This document shows, piece by piece, positions 8,374 to 17,174 of a stretch of 64,000 nucleotides of DNA. The DNA lies in NCBI GenBank assembly GCA_023391835.1, contig JAEWAE010000036.1, positions 65,659-129,658 of the forward strand. The letters run 5' to 3'. The DNA is from Bacillota bacterium (lineage in GTDB: Bacteria; Bacillota; Clostridia; Oscillospirales; Ethanoligenentaceae). The notes under the pieces were generated by a model. It did not search any database and had not been told where the DNA came from. It saw only the letters and a program-made list of their open reading frames with translations. Within the stretch, counting starts at the first letter, position 1. Each line of letters begins with the position of its first letter. Position numbers and translations under genes: made by a program.

Positions 8374-9222
8374 TTGAAAATTGCGGTCATTACCGGCGAG
8401 GAAAAAGACAAGCATCTGTATTATACGGGCGAAACTTGCCGCCGTCTGCGGCGGCTGGGCGCCGAAGTGCTGGTGCCGGAATCGCACCGGGCGGCTTTGG
8501 AGTTGGAAAGTATCGCGTATTGCAGTCCCGGCATGCTTTTCGAACAGGCGGACATCGTCGTTACCATCGGCGGTGACGGCACAATACTGCACACCGCCCG
8601 GAATGCGCTCCGCCGCCAGACCCCCATACTGGGTATCAACACGGGCCGTATAGGGTTTATGGCCGCGCTGGAAGTAGACGAACTGGATATGCTTTCCCGT
8701 CTGGTTGCGGGCGACTACCGCATTGACCAGCGTATGATGTTGGAAATCCGGATAGGCAGTTCCGACGAAACCTATTATGCGCTCAATGACGCCGTCATAT
8801 CAAAAGGCGCCATTTCCAAGATCATCGACATGAGCCTGGAATGCAATGGCTCGCCGGTCGCTAATTATCGGGCGGACGGCTTGATCATGTCGACTCCGAC
8901 CGGTTCTACGGCGTATGCCCTTTCAGCGGGGGGGCCAGTCATCGACCCGCAGGTACCCTGCATCGGGGTGACGCCGATTTCGCCCCATTCGCTGATTTTC
9001 CGTCCGATGATCTTCGAGCCGGAGTCCCGCCTGTGCGCCACGCCGCATCATCTGTACGGCAAGGATGCCTATCTGACGGTGGACGGCCTCACCATCATCC
9101 GACTGTCGGACGGCGTCCCTGTACATATCTCCCGTTCCCGGCTGGTGACTCAGCTGGTGCGGCTCAAAGACATGTCCTTTTCACAAGTTCTGTTCCATAA
9201 AATGAATGAGAGAGGATCCTGA
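8374..9222 (+). CDS. nadK: NAD(+)/NADH kinase
   Basis: 282 aa. The enzyme phosphorylates NAD to NADP using ATP or polyphosphate. The glycine-rich GGDGTILHTAR motif and the downstream NTGRIGFMA, with the second conserved DGLIMSTPTGSTAYALSAGG motif, are characteristic of PpnK. Start is TTG 8374, preceded by GGGGAGGTG. Its TGA at 9220-9222 is 4 nt before the argR ATG. Length is normal. Confidence 0.94.
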   Translation: MKIAVITGEEKDKHLYYTGETCRRLRRLGAEVLVPESHRAALELESIAYCSPGMLFEQADIVVTIGGDGTILHTARNALRRQTPILGINTGRIGFMAALEVDELDMLSRLVAGDYRIDQRMMLEIRIGSSDETYYALNDAVISKGAISKIIDMSLECNGSPVANYRADGLIMSTPTGSTAYALSAGGPVIDPQVPCIGVTPISPHSLIFRPMIFEPESRLCATPHHLYGKDAYLTVDGLTIIRLSDGVPVHISRSRLVTQLVRLKDMSFSQVLFHKMNERGS

Positions 9223-9226
9223 TGCG

Positions 9227-9682
9227 ATGAAACAGGGCCGGCATGACCGCATACTGGAACTTATCCGCAGCCGGGAGGTCTCCACCCAGGAAGATCTGCT
9301 CAACCTGCTCAAAGAAAGCGGATACCACGTGACACAGGCAACTGTATCGCGGGATATTAAACAGCTCCGCCTGGTCAAAACGCTTTCTGCCAATGGAAAA
9401 TATGTCTATACCGCTGCGGAAAAAGAGGATGTCGGCGACATGGCGAGCAAATTCAGCACGCTTTTGTCGGAATCGACGATCCGTGCGGATTATGTATTCA
9501 ACCAGATCATTATCAAATGCTATACCGGCATGGCGAATGCGGTGTGTGCGGCTATGGATTCCGTGCGTTTCGACGGAGTGGTGGGAACTCTGGCGGGCGA
9601 CGACACCATCCTCATCATCATGCGCAGCGAAGAGCAGGCAAAAAACCTTTACAATCTGCTTTGTTCCAAAATTCAATCCTAA
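9227..9682 (+). CDS. argR: Arginine repressor ArgR
   Basis: 151 aa. ArgR is a hexameric arginine-responsive repressor/activator. The N-terminal winged helix contains STQEDLLNLLKESGYHVTQA and TVSRDIKQL, the DNA-recognition motif; the C-terminal oligomerisation and arginine-binding domain ends with VVGTLAGDDTILIIMRSEEQ including the conserved GDD aspartates. The open frame begins at 9206, but ATG 9227 gives the family length and has AGAGAGGA upstream. Downstream of nadK and upstream of recN as in Bacillus and Clostridia. Confidence 0.94.
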   Translation: MKQGRHDRILELIRSREVSTQEDLLNLLKESGYHVTQATVSRDIKQLRLVKTLSANGKYVYTAAEKEDVGDMASKFSTLLSESTIRADYVFNQIIIKCYTGMANAVCAAMDSVRFDGVVGTLAGDDTILIIMRSEEQAKNLYNLLCSKIQS

Positions 9683-9715
9683 TGTTCCCGAAGCGGGGAA
9701 CGGGCGGGTGATTGT

Positions 9716-11407
9716 ATGCTGGCACAATTGCATATCGAAAACGTGGCGGTCATCGAGGAAGCCGATCTGGAGCTGACATCCGGGCTTAATGTGCTTACGG
9801 GTGAAACCGGTGCAGGCAAATCCATCCTGATTGATTCCATCAACCTAGCGCTGGGCGAACGAGTCTCGCGGGATATTGTGCGCACGGGAGCTTCCGCCGC
9901 CCATGTGACGGCCCTTTTCAGCGGCGTTTCCCATGCCGCGCGGCAAAAAGTGGCCGAATCCGGCTACGCCTGCGAGGAGGACGGCTCGCTGCTTATTTCC
10001 CGGGAAATATCGGCCGACGGGCGCGGTTTCTGCCGCATCGGCGGCCGCCCGGCCACCGTTTCCATCGTACGGGAAATCGGCCGCTTGCTGGTGAATATCC
10101 ATGGGCAGCACGAGAACCAGGCGCTGATGTCACCGGAAAAGCATCTGCGATACCTGGATCTTTTCGCCGCTACGGAAAAACCGTTGGCCGATTATCAGGT
10201 CATTTACAGCCGTCTTAAACACCTGGAACACGAGCTGGCACAGACCGAAACCGACGAGAGCACTAAAGCCCGTCGGATGGATCTGCTCCGGTATCAGATC
10301 AATGAGATTCGCTCGGCTGCCCTGAAGCCTGGGGAAGACGAGGAACTGCACAGCCGGAAAGCTCATGTGCAAAACGCGGAGCGCATTGCCGAAGCCATGC
10401 AGAATGCGTATCTGTCACTGGATGGCGGCGAGGACGGCGGCGCCGGTGCGCAGGAGCTGCTTTCTGCCGCCGCAGAAAGTATAAACGGCATCACGGAATA
10501 TTGTCCCGAGCTGACAGAGCTGGCCGGGCGGCTTTCCAGCCTATCGCTGGATCTGCAGGACTGCGTATCGGAACTGCGAGGCTATGGGGGTGACTCGGAG
10601 GAGACAACCGACGACATCGACTCCATCGAGCAGCGGCTCGACACCATTTACCGTTTGAAAATGAAATACGGTGGCAGCGTGGAAGCGGTGCTGGAATTCC
10701 TCAGTCGCTCGGAAAACGAGCTGGAAAAGATCGAGACATCTGACGAAACGGCGAAAAAACTGCGGCAGCAGATCACGCAGGTGCGGAAAAAGACAGATGA
10801 AGCCGCTGCGTTGCTCACCCAGAAACGCAAACAGGCCGCCGTTTCCTTGGAAACGCGTATCATGAAGGAACTGGGCGACCTGGAGATGCCGGGAGTCCAC
10901 TTTGCCGTACGGATGGACCGCTTACCTGTGCCGGGGCCCAGCGGGATGGACGATGTGGAGTATCTTATTTCTGCAAACCCGGGTTCCCCGCTGCGCCCGC
11001 TGGCCCGCATTGCATCCGGCGGTGAGATTTCCCGCATCATGCTGGCCATCAAAACGGTGCTGGCCGGATGCGACGATATTGACACGCTGATATTCGATGA
11101 AATCGACACCGGAGTCAGCGGCCGTGCCGCCCAGAAAATCGGCACGAAAATGCGCCAGGTGGCAGGTGACCGTCAGGTTCTCTGTGTCACACATCTGGCG
11201 CAGATCGCCTCCCAGGCCGACCGGCATATTCTGATCGAAAAATCGGTTCGGAACGGCAACACATTTACGCAGCTTCGGATTCTGGATTATGAAGGCAGGC
11301 AGCGTGAGCTGGCCCGGATCATCGGTGGGACCCACATCACACCGCTGACGCTCGCCAATGCGGCGGAAATGCTGCAGATGAACCATATTCGACCCGAAGG
11401 CGGCTGA
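9716..11407 (+). CDS. recN: DNA repair protein RecN
   Basis: 563 aa. RecN is an SMC-like ATPase acting early at double-strand breaks. The N-terminal Walker A is in NVLTGETGAGKSILIDS; the long middle part is coiled coil with an interruption; the C-terminal half has the ABC signature ASGGEISRIMLAI and Walker B TLIFDEIDTGVSG. Length is normal. In many sporulators spoIVB and spo0A follow recN; here tyrS follows instead. Confidence 0.95.
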   Translation: MLAQLHIENVAVIEEADLELTSGLNVLTGETGAGKSILIDSINLALGERVSRDIVRTGASAAHVTALFSGVSHAARQKVAESGYACEEDGSLLISREISADGRGFCRIGGRPATVSIVREIGRLLVNIHGQHENQALMSPEKHLRYLDLFAATEKPLADYQVIYSRLKHLEHELAQTETDESTKARRMDLLRYQINEIRSAALKPGEDEELHSRKAHVQNAERIAEAMQNAYLSLDGGEDGGAGAQELLSAAAESINGITEYCPELTELAGRLSSLSLDLQDCVSELRGYGGDSEETTDDIDSIEQRLDTIYRLKMKYGGSVEAVLEFLSRSENELEKIETSDETAKKLRQQITQVRKKTDEAAALLTQKRKQAAVSLETRIMKELGDLEMPGVHFAVRMDRLPVPGPSGMDDVEYLISANPGSPLRPLARIASGGEISRIMLAIKTVLAGCDDIDTLIFDEIDTGVSGRAAQKIGTKMRQVAGDRQVLCVTHLAQIASQADRHILIEKSVRNGNTFTQLRILDYEGRQRELARIIGGTHITPLTLANAAEMLQMNHIRPEGG

Positions 11408-11465
11408 CCGGCCAAGCCGGCCAGTGCTCTGATATCTGATACATGATAAAGGTGGTTATTTTTCA

Positions 11466-12689
11466 ATGGAAGTATTCGACGAACTGTGCGAACGCGGATT
11501 GATTGCCCAGACAACGGACGAAGCCGCTATCCGCAAGCTTCTGGAAAACGAGAAGGTCACTTTTTATATCGGGTTTGATCCCACGGCAGACAGCCTGCAT
11601 GTCGGGCATTTCCTCCAGATGATGGTGATGGCCCATCTGCAGCGGGCCGGCCATCGTCCCATCGCACTGCTGGGCGGTGGCACGGCCATGGTGGGCGACC
11701 CCACCGGGCGCACCGATATGCGCAAAATGATGACGAAGGAAACCATCCAGCACAATGTCGACTGCTTCCGCGGGCAGATGTCACACTTCATTGACTTTTC
11801 AGACGGCAAAGCGAAGATGATCAACAACGGCGACTGGCTGCTGCATCTGAACTATGTGGATTTTCTGCGAGAAATCGGCGTGCATTTTTCCGTCAACCGC
11901 ATGCTGACTTTCGAGTGCTACAAGTCCCGGCTCGAGCGCGGCCTTTCGTTCCTGGAATTCAACTATATGCTCATGCAGAGCTACGACTTTTACCGGCTTT
12001 TCTGCGACCAGGGATGCGTAATGCAGCTGGGCGGCGACGACCAGTGGGCCAACATCCTCGGCGGCGTGGAACTCATCCGCAAAATCACGGGCAAAGACGC
12101 CTATGGCATGACCTTCACGCTGCTCACTAACAGCGAAGGCAAAAAAATGGGAAAAACACAAAATGGCGCCGTTTGGCTGGATGCGACCAAGACCACGCCC
12201 TATGAATTTTATCAGTATTGGCGCAATGTGGACGATGCCGATGTCATTCGGATGCTCAAAATGCTTACGTTCCTGCCGCTGAGCCAGATCGACGAGCTTT
12301 CGCGTCTGACGGGCAGCGAGCTCAACCGGGCCAAAGAGCTCCTGGCCTATGAACTTACCCGTACCGTCCACGGCCAAGCAGAGGCTGAAAAGGCGCAGGC
12401 CGCGACCCGGGCTCTTTTCGGCACCGGCGGGGATATCGCACATATGCCCACCACGGCCATCGCTACCGACGATTTGCAGGATGGCTGCATCTCGATACTC
12501 GATCTGATGCTCAAAACAGGTCTTGCCGCTTCTAAGGGGGACGCACGCCGTCTGATCGAGCAAGGGGGTGTGGCCGTGAACGGTGAAAAAGTCGCCGCTG
12601 TCACGCAATCTTTCGCCGCGGTCGACTTTACAAAAGATTTCATCATCCGTAAGGGTAAAAAAGCTTATCATCGGGTCACTCTCAAGTGA
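11466..12689 (+). CDS. tyrS: Tyrosyl-tRNA synthetase
   Basis: 407 aa. Class I synthetase of the standard bacterial TyrRS type. It has the HIGH-like signature DSLHVGHF near residue 45, the tyrosine-binding region including LMQSYDFY and LGGDDQWANI, and the KMSKS-like loop KKMGKTQNGAVWLD. The C-terminal S4 RNA-binding domain (about 340-407) is present with DARRLIEQGGVAVNGEKV. AAGGTGG lies about 10 nt before the ATG. No T-box is visible in the short upstream gap of 58 nt. Confidence 0.96.
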   Translation: MEVFDELCERGLIAQTTDEAAIRKLLENEKVTFYIGFDPTADSLHVGHFLQMMVMAHLQRAGHRPIALLGGGTAMVGDPTGRTDMRKMMTKETIQHNVDCFRGQMSHFIDFSDGKAKMINNGDWLLHLNYVDFLREIGVHFSVNRMLTFECYKSRLERGLSFLEFNYMLMQSYDFYRLFCDQGCVMQLGGDDQWANILGGVELIRKITGKDAYGMTFTLLTNSEGKKMGKTQNGAVWLDATKTTPYEFYQYWRNVDDADVIRMLKMLTFLPLSQIDELSRLTGSELNRAKELLAYELTRTVHGQAEAEKAQAATRALFGTGGDIAHMPTTAIATDDLQDGCISILDLMLKTGLAASKGDARRLIEQGGVAVNGEKVAAVTQSFAAVDFTKDFIIRKGKKAYHRVTLK

Positions 12690-12708
12690 CCTGTCACTAT
12701 CGAGTGAC
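12674..12708 (+). repeat. Two tandem small hairpins at the tyrS stop
   Basis: GGTCACT-ctca-AGTGACC spans the tyrS stop codon, and GTCACT-atcg-AGTGAC follows immediately. Both are perfect and share the same arm sequence. No U run follows, so termination function is uncertain. Confidence 0.5.
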
Positions 12709-12756
12709 TCGATTCCTCCTTTTGAGAATGGAAATCGGCTTTTTCATGCAAAGCGG

Positions 12757-12785
12757 TTGACTTTTTACCGTATTTATAGTAAAAT
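12757..12785 (+). promoter_or_regulatory. Sigma-A-type promoter of the tRNA operon
   Basis: TTGACT at 12757-12762, a 17-nt spacer, and TAAAAT at 12780-12785. Transcription would begin about 30 nt before tRNA-Val. Confidence 0.8.
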
Positions 12786-12824
12786 AAACCTCGCCCCTTT
12801 GTGGCGGACACAGGCGGGGTTCTC

Positions 12825-12900
12825 GGGAGCATAGCTCAGCTGGGAGAGCACATGCCTTACAAGCATGGGGTCACAGGTTCGAGCCCTGTTGTTCCCACCA
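12825..12900 (+). tRNA. tRNA-Val (anticodon TAC)
   Basis: 76 nt including an encoded CCA. Acceptor GGGAGCA pairs with TGTTCCC; the anticodon arm reads GCCTTACAAGC, giving TAC; the T arm is CAGGTTCGAGCCCTG. First of four closely packed tRNAs. Confidence 0.97.
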
Positions 12901-12904
12901 ATAC

Positions 12905-12980
12905 GCCTCTGTAGCTCAGTCGGTAGAGCAGGGGACTGAAAATCCCCGTGTCGGTGGTTCGATTCCGCCCGGAGGCACCA
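12905..12980 (+). tRNA. tRNA-Phe (anticodon GAA)
   Basis: 76 nt with encoded CCA. Acceptor GCCTCTG pairs with CGGAGGC with one wobble; anticodon stem GGGGA/TCCCC encloses CTGAAAA, giving GAA; the T loop is GGTTCGATTCC. Confidence 0.97.
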
Positions 12981-12985
12981 AATAT

Positions 12986-13061
12986 GCGGATGTAGCTCAT
13001 CTGGTAGAGCGCCACCTTGCCATGGTGGAGGTAGCGGGTCCGAGTCCCGTCATCCGCTCCA
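12986..13061 (+). tRNA. tRNA-Gly (anticodon GCC)
   Basis: 76 nt with encoded CCA. Acceptor GCGGATG pairs with CATCCGC; anticodon arm CCACC-TTGCCAT-GGTGG gives GCC; T arm GCGGGTCCGAGTCCCGT. Confidence 0.96.
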
Positions 13062-13134
13062 GGTTTTATTCTTTTGGAGTATACGCTGTTGCATGACGGC
13101 TCACTGTTTCGTATACTGAAGTGGAGACGTACCC

Positions 13135-13209
13135 GGCGCCATAGCCAAGCGGTAAGGCAGAGGTCTGCAAAACCTCTATTCCCCGGTCCGATTCCGGGTG
13201 GCGCCTCCA
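13135..13209 (+). tRNA. tRNA-Cys (anticodon GCA)
   Basis: 75 nt with encoded CCA. Acceptor GGCGCCA pairs perfectly with TGGCGCC, discriminator T; anticodon arm AGAGGT-CTGCAAA-ACCTCT gives GCA. It ends directly in the terminator hairpin. Confidence 0.96.
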
Positions 13210-13242
13210 AAAAGCGGTCTGACACATGTCAGACCGCTTTTT
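13209..13242 (+). terminator. Intrinsic terminator of the tRNA operon
   Basis: A perfect stem AAAAAGCGGTCTGACA / TGTCAGACCGCTTTTT with a 2-nt loop, ending in a T run, directly after tRNA-Cys. The A/T symmetry means it would also act on transcripts from the other side. Confidence 0.93.
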
Positions 13243-13698
13243 ATATGCGATTTTTAATTTATATGCCGACTTGTAAAAGTGGGAAGGGAAGCCACAGTTA
13301 TTGTCTTAATGTTAATAATATAACAACGGGCACTGAGTCATCAAATCAAATCAAAAACACGGTACCGTGTACGGACGCATGGGCAATACGCACAGGTAGC
13401 AAGAGATGTCTTTGCGCCCACTCGGATTCGGATTTCGGATAAGGAAGGATTCAATATAGTAGCATAATTGCGAACTTTTTGCACGAGAAAACCCATAAAT
13501 ACTGAGTCATCAAAAGTTGTTAATGGACCAGATTTCATGAATCTGCTTTGGATTAACTTTTGATGTCCCTCGTATTATACAAAATATTCATTTTGTATAA
13601 TTAACTAACAAAAGTTGGATGAGTCTAGCGACCAACCCCCTTATCGTTCAAAGCGTTAAATAGAACCTTGCACTTCTGCGCCTGTACACTAGGCTCAG
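13243..13698. other. Intergenic stretch with no credible gene; carries two palindromes and a direct repeat
   Basis: No ORF with coding character was seen. The segment is richer in A/T than its surroundings. ACTGAGTCATCAAA occurs twice, at 13332-13345 and 13501-13514. A long imperfect hairpin spans 13509-13565 (outer CATCAAAA/TTTTGATG, then GTTAAT/ATTAAC and CAGATT/AATCTG). A perfect 12-bp palindrome with a 4-nt loop lies at 13574-13601. It may be an old integration scar behind the tRNA cluster or an uncharacterised RNA; nothing proves either. Confidence 0.55.
13574..13601. repeat. Perfect 12-bp AT-rich palindrome
   Basis: ATTATACAAAAT at 13574-13585 and its exact complement at 13590-13601 with loop ATTC. 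It could be an operator-like site or a hairpin; no regulator gene is adjacent. Confidence 0.6.
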
Positions 13699-14469
13699 TC
13701 AGTTTGATTCGGCTTCCACCAGCGGCAGAATTCCTCCCACAACCCGGAGAGGTCCATTGTCCAACTCACAAACGCGGATATTCCGGGCAGCAAGAAAACG
13801 GACGATTCGCACAGCGTCGGGATGATTGGCCAGCCTGCCGACCACGCCCATGCAGCCGGGTCCCAATTTACCGGTGCATCCACCGATGAAACCTGTATGG
13901 ATACCATCCAAATATATGTACCCCGGACGGATTCGGCACACATCCATGCCGCTCGCCCCAGCCACCGCTGCGATGCCTGGGTCAGCTGTGATCAACGAAT
14001 GGTCATCCGCCACACAGACAGAGCATTTTGCATACCCCTGCTGGACGGCCAAAACCGAAATGCCATCGCACCGGCAGCGAGCTAAAATCAACGGGTCCGT
14101 ATGACGCGGCAAGCACAATAGATACCTGCCGACTCGGGCGGCATCCAGCGCAATATCACCCGGATAATCGCCTGTGACCGACAGGCTGCTCGGGCTTAGT
14201 CGGAATCCCATCTCTTTCAGTCGGATGGCCCATGCGCCAACCGAGTCATTCGACTGGTAAAAAACAGCGTCCCAGCCTCCGAGATGGAAAAATTGCAGCT
14301 CCGCATGGCTGCCGGTCGCAGCAAGCAGACCTTTGACCGGCGGCACCGTCACCACTTCTATATGGAAAAAACGTTCCAACTGCTCCGTCGCAGCCGGCCC
14401 CGCCTGCGTGCCAAGCAGTACGGCTCCGACCGCTGCCTGCGGAAGATTTGGACAAATCAGCGGATGCAT
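13699..14469 (-). CDS. GME-fold family protein (DUF6873-like), function unknown
   Basis: 256 aa, soluble. The sequence fits a clostridial family with the guanidine-modifying-enzyme (pentein) fold: repeated short beta units, with GDIALDAARVGRYLLCLPRH, an alternating YIYLDGIHTGFIGGCTGKLG segment and a closing LARNIRV-type strand. The assignment to DUF6873 is from memory of the family, not a search. The catalytic Cys of a pentein hydrolase cannot be placed with certainty. GTGAGGGG lies just before the ATG. It is the last gene of a minus-strand run with an ABC permease and an adaptor; no functional tie is evident. Confidence 0.6.
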   Translation of the reverse strand: MHPLICPNLPQAAVGAVLLGTQAGPAATEQLERFFHIEVVTVPPVKGLLAATGSHAELQFFHLGGWDAVFYQSNDSVGAWAIRLKEMGFRLSPSSLSVTGDYPGDIALDAARVGRYLLCLPRHTDPLILARCRCDGISVLAVQQGYAKCSVCVADDHSLITADPGIAAVAGASGMDVCRIRPGYIYLDGIHTGFIGGCTGKLGPGCMGVVGRLANHPDAVRIVRFLAARNIRVCELDNGPLRVVGGILPLVEAESN

Positions 14470-14517
14470 AGAATCCCCTCACTTTAAACTAAGCTTGACT
14501 TTTAGCCTTGTTTAAGC

Positions 14518-15705
14518 TCATTCCTGTCGAAGCGCATCCACCGGCCGCAGATTGGCCGCTTTGGATGCCGGATACACCCCGAACACCACGCCGATTAGGA
14601 CGGAAAGACCGGTGCTTATCAGCAGAGACGATATTTCCAGCTGAAATGAAAAGTGCAGCAGCCACGAAGCCAGCAGTGAAATGCCGACACCACCGGCCAC
14701 GCCGCAGAGCCCTCCAAAAAGTGAAATTGCCAGCGCCTCAAACAGGAATTCCAGCAGGATTATCCGCTTTTTGGCACCGATGGCTTTTTTAATGCCGATT
14801 TCCCGGGTACGTTCGCTGACCGACACAGTCATCATGGTCATAATCCCAAGCCCCGCCACCACCATGGAAATCGCACCCACCGCCGATATGATCAAGGTCA
14901 CCACCCTCAGCAGATTATTGAGCTTTTGCTTTTGCTTAAACATGTTGCTGGCCGCAAAGACTTCGTCATTGTGCCGCAAAGACAGCGCATCGACGATGCT
15001 GTCGCCAACTTCGTCGATATCGCGGTTACTTGCCGTCTTGACGGCGATTTCATCAAAGCCCGTCTTGCCACGCAGATCCTGCGCGGTCGTGTAAGGCAGA
15101 TACACAAAGGAAGGAATGTACTCCCCCGCCAGATTATACAGGATACTGCTGCCAGCCGTCACGACTCCCTTGACTTCCACCTCATGATACCCGCTGCCCA
15201 AATAGAGCACGATATGAGTGCCAGTGATGTTAGCACGCTTATACGCTTCTTTGGCAAAACTGTCGTCCACCAGGCACACCAGTGCGTGAGAATCGACATC
15301 GCTCTGGGTGATGCCTTTCCCATAGCTGAGCTTCATGGAAATGATCTGACGGGCGTCGGGCCCTATTCCCCATGCGAGGATATCTTTCTCATACCCATGA
15401 AACAGCGACGAGCCCATCTGCATATTCATGGGCATGGCTTTTGTGACGCCCTCCACCTTCATGCAGTCAGCCACATCGTTTAAATCCAGTGTGCTTTGAG
15501 CACCGGTGACCGTCTTTTTGGCGGTGATATTCAGCCCGTTGATGCCCAAGCTGTCCATCTGCTGAGAAACGGCAAGCCTGCCTCCGGAACCGATCGCCTC
15601 GATGACGATGATGGCGGCCACGCCGATGGCAATACCCGCAACGGTCAACGCCGTGCGAAGCTTTTTCCGGCCGAGATTGCGAAGCGCACAGATGAGCAAT
15701 TCCAT
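14518..15705 (-). CDS. MacB/FtsX-type ABC transporter permease
   Basis: 395 aa. Topology is that of MacB permeases: one N-terminal helix (residues about 18-40, TALTVAGIAIGVAAIIVIEA), a large external domain (about 45-265), and three C-terminal helices. Before the second helix lies the coupling segment SERTREIGIKKAIGAKKRII, and the end PASKAANLRPVDALRQE is typical. An alternative GTG start at 15777 overlaps the stop of the adaptor gene (GTGA), but MELLICALRNLGRKKL at ATG 15705 is the usual N-terminus. No ATPase gene accompanies it in the window. Confidence 0.88.
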   Translation of the reverse strand: MELLICALRNLGRKKLRTALTVAGIAIGVAAIIVIEAIGSGGRLAVSQQMDSLGINGLNITAKKTVTGAQSTLDLNDVADCMKVEGVTKAMPMNMQMGSSLFHGYEKDILAWGIGPDARQIISMKLSYGKGITQSDVDSHALVCLVDDSFAKEAYKRANITGTHIVLYLGSGYHEVEVKGVVTAGSSILYNLAGEYIPSFVYLPYTTAQDLRGKTGFDEIAVKTASNRDIDEVGDSIVDALSLRHNDEVFAASNMFKQKQKLNNLLRVVTLIISAVGAISMVVAGLGIMTMMTVSVSERTREIGIKKAIGAKKRIILLEFLFEALAISLFGGLCGVAGGVGISLLASWLLHFSFQLEISSLLISTGLSVLIGVVFGVYPASKAANLRPVDALRQE

Positions 15706-15773
15706 TATAAATGAGCCTTTCCGGTCACGGATCGTGACGCCGCGGGATTTCTGTCGGACATCCGCCCATTTTC

Positions 15774-16979
15774 TCACCCGGTGGATGTGCTGCGCACCGG
15801 CATGCCGCTGTGCAGCGACTGTGGCGGATTTATAATGACCATATCCCCCGATTTAACGCCGCTGCGGATGGCGATATCGTCGGTATGCTCGGTGCCTGTT
15901 GTAATATCCTGGCGGTAGGCCTTCCCATCTCGGACTACCATCACATACAGCCGATTGCTGCTATCCTGCCGGATTGCCTCATACGGAAGAGATATTTCGT
16001 CCTGATTGGAAATCAAAATCGACGTGCTGGCGCTCATGCCGGCTTTGAGCTGGGAATCAGTACTGGTCAGATCAATGGTGACATCCACCACCGTCTTGGA
16101 ACTGGTAGTCCCCGTGATCACCGTGCGGGCTGTGGGGGCTATCTGGGAAACCACTCCGTCGTACGTCCCGGAAAAGGCGTCCCCGGTGACGTGCACCTTC
16201 TGCCCCACTTTTACGCCGGAAATCTGGCTCTCATCCACCTGCGATTTGACCTGCATGTGGCTGGAATCACTGATTACGACCAGAGGGACCGTGCTCTGGG
16301 TAAAATTTCCGGCTGTGGCGTTGACTTTTGTGACGACGCCGGAAATATCGGCGCAAATTGTCTCAGGCACATCCATCGAAAGAGCCGCACTGTCGGCAGC
16401 CGCCGCAACGGAACCCGCCGTGTCGGAAGCGGACGCATCCGAAGATGATGCATCCGAAGTGGACGAATCGGTCCCGCCGCCGTCCGCCGAAGAGGAGGAC
16501 GAGGAAGCGTAATATTCCGAAACCAGACTGTCGATGTCACCCCCCTGCCCGCTCAGATACTGTTGGATGGCCGCATCATCCGCCGAAGAAGACGACCCGG
16601 ATGTATCCGACGATGACGAGGAACCGTCGTCGGCCGCAATGGAGGAGGCCGACTGGGCAGCCGTAATCGTGGCAAATGCCGCCGCTGTTTCAGTACGATT
16701 CACCTGCAACAGAGTCTGCCCTTTCGTCACCGTGTCGCCCGCCCGCACATAGACTTTTTCCGCCATGACCGGGTAGCCATACACTATCGTTTGCTGAGCG
16801 GCCGACTGCAGTGTGCCGGTGCAGTCCACTGTGGTGGCGGCACGGGCCACGGCGGCTTTCCGCACGGTGACATCTGTCGCGCCGAAGGATTGCCCCATCG
16901 GCATCAGCAGAATCCAGCTGACAACTGCAGCCGTTGCCGCCGTCAGAAGCAGATATTTTTTCAACCGAATCACTCCCAT
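15774..16979 (-). CDS. HlyD/MacA-like efflux periplasmic adaptor with a Ser/Asp-rich linker
   Basis: 401 aa. An N-terminal signal anchor (about residues 8-25) precedes the first half of a lipoyl/barrel-sandwich domain (VYVRAGDTVTKGQTLLQVNR). Where MacA-type adaptors carry an alpha-helical hairpin, this protein has a low-complexity stretch rich in Ser, Asp and Ala (about 108-200). The second half of the lipoyl domain (ICADISGVVTKVNATAGNFT), beta-barrel and C-terminal domain follow. It probably works with the downstream permease. GTG/TTG codons a few residues inside (TTG 16964 has GGGAG 8 nt before it) are alternative starts. Confidence 0.82.
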   Translation of the reverse strand: MGVIRLKKYLLLTAATAAVVSWILLMPMGQSFGATDVTVRKAAVARAATTVDCTGTLQSAAQQTIVYGYPVMAEKVYVRAGDTVTKGQTLLQVNRTETAAAFATITAAQSASSIAADDGSSSSSDTSGSSSSADDAAIQQYLSGQGGDIDSLVSEYYASSSSSSADGGGTDSSTSDASSSDASASDTAGSVAAAADSAALSMDVPETICADISGVVTKVNATAGNFTQSTVPLVVISDSSHMQVKSQVDESQISGVKVGQKVHVTGDAFSGTYDGVVSQIAPTARTVITGTTSSKTVVDVTIDLTSTDSQLKAGMSASTSILISNQDEISLPYEAIRQDSSNRLYVMVVRDGKAYRQDITTGTEHTDDIAIRSGVKSGDMVIINPPQSLHSGMPVRSTSTG

Positions 16980-17174
16980 ATCCCTATGCGTATATTGTTT
17001 CTGCCAGTCGGGGTATTATGAGAGCAGAAATGCGATTGCTCCGTTTTTTTCCGCGTAAGCGGTCGCCGCCGCGGTAATATTTTCAGAGCCGTCAGGGCCG
17101 TATATTTTACCGGTAAGCCAACAACCTAATACAATGGAAACAGATAGTAACACAGCGATTTCGGAGGCGAGCGT

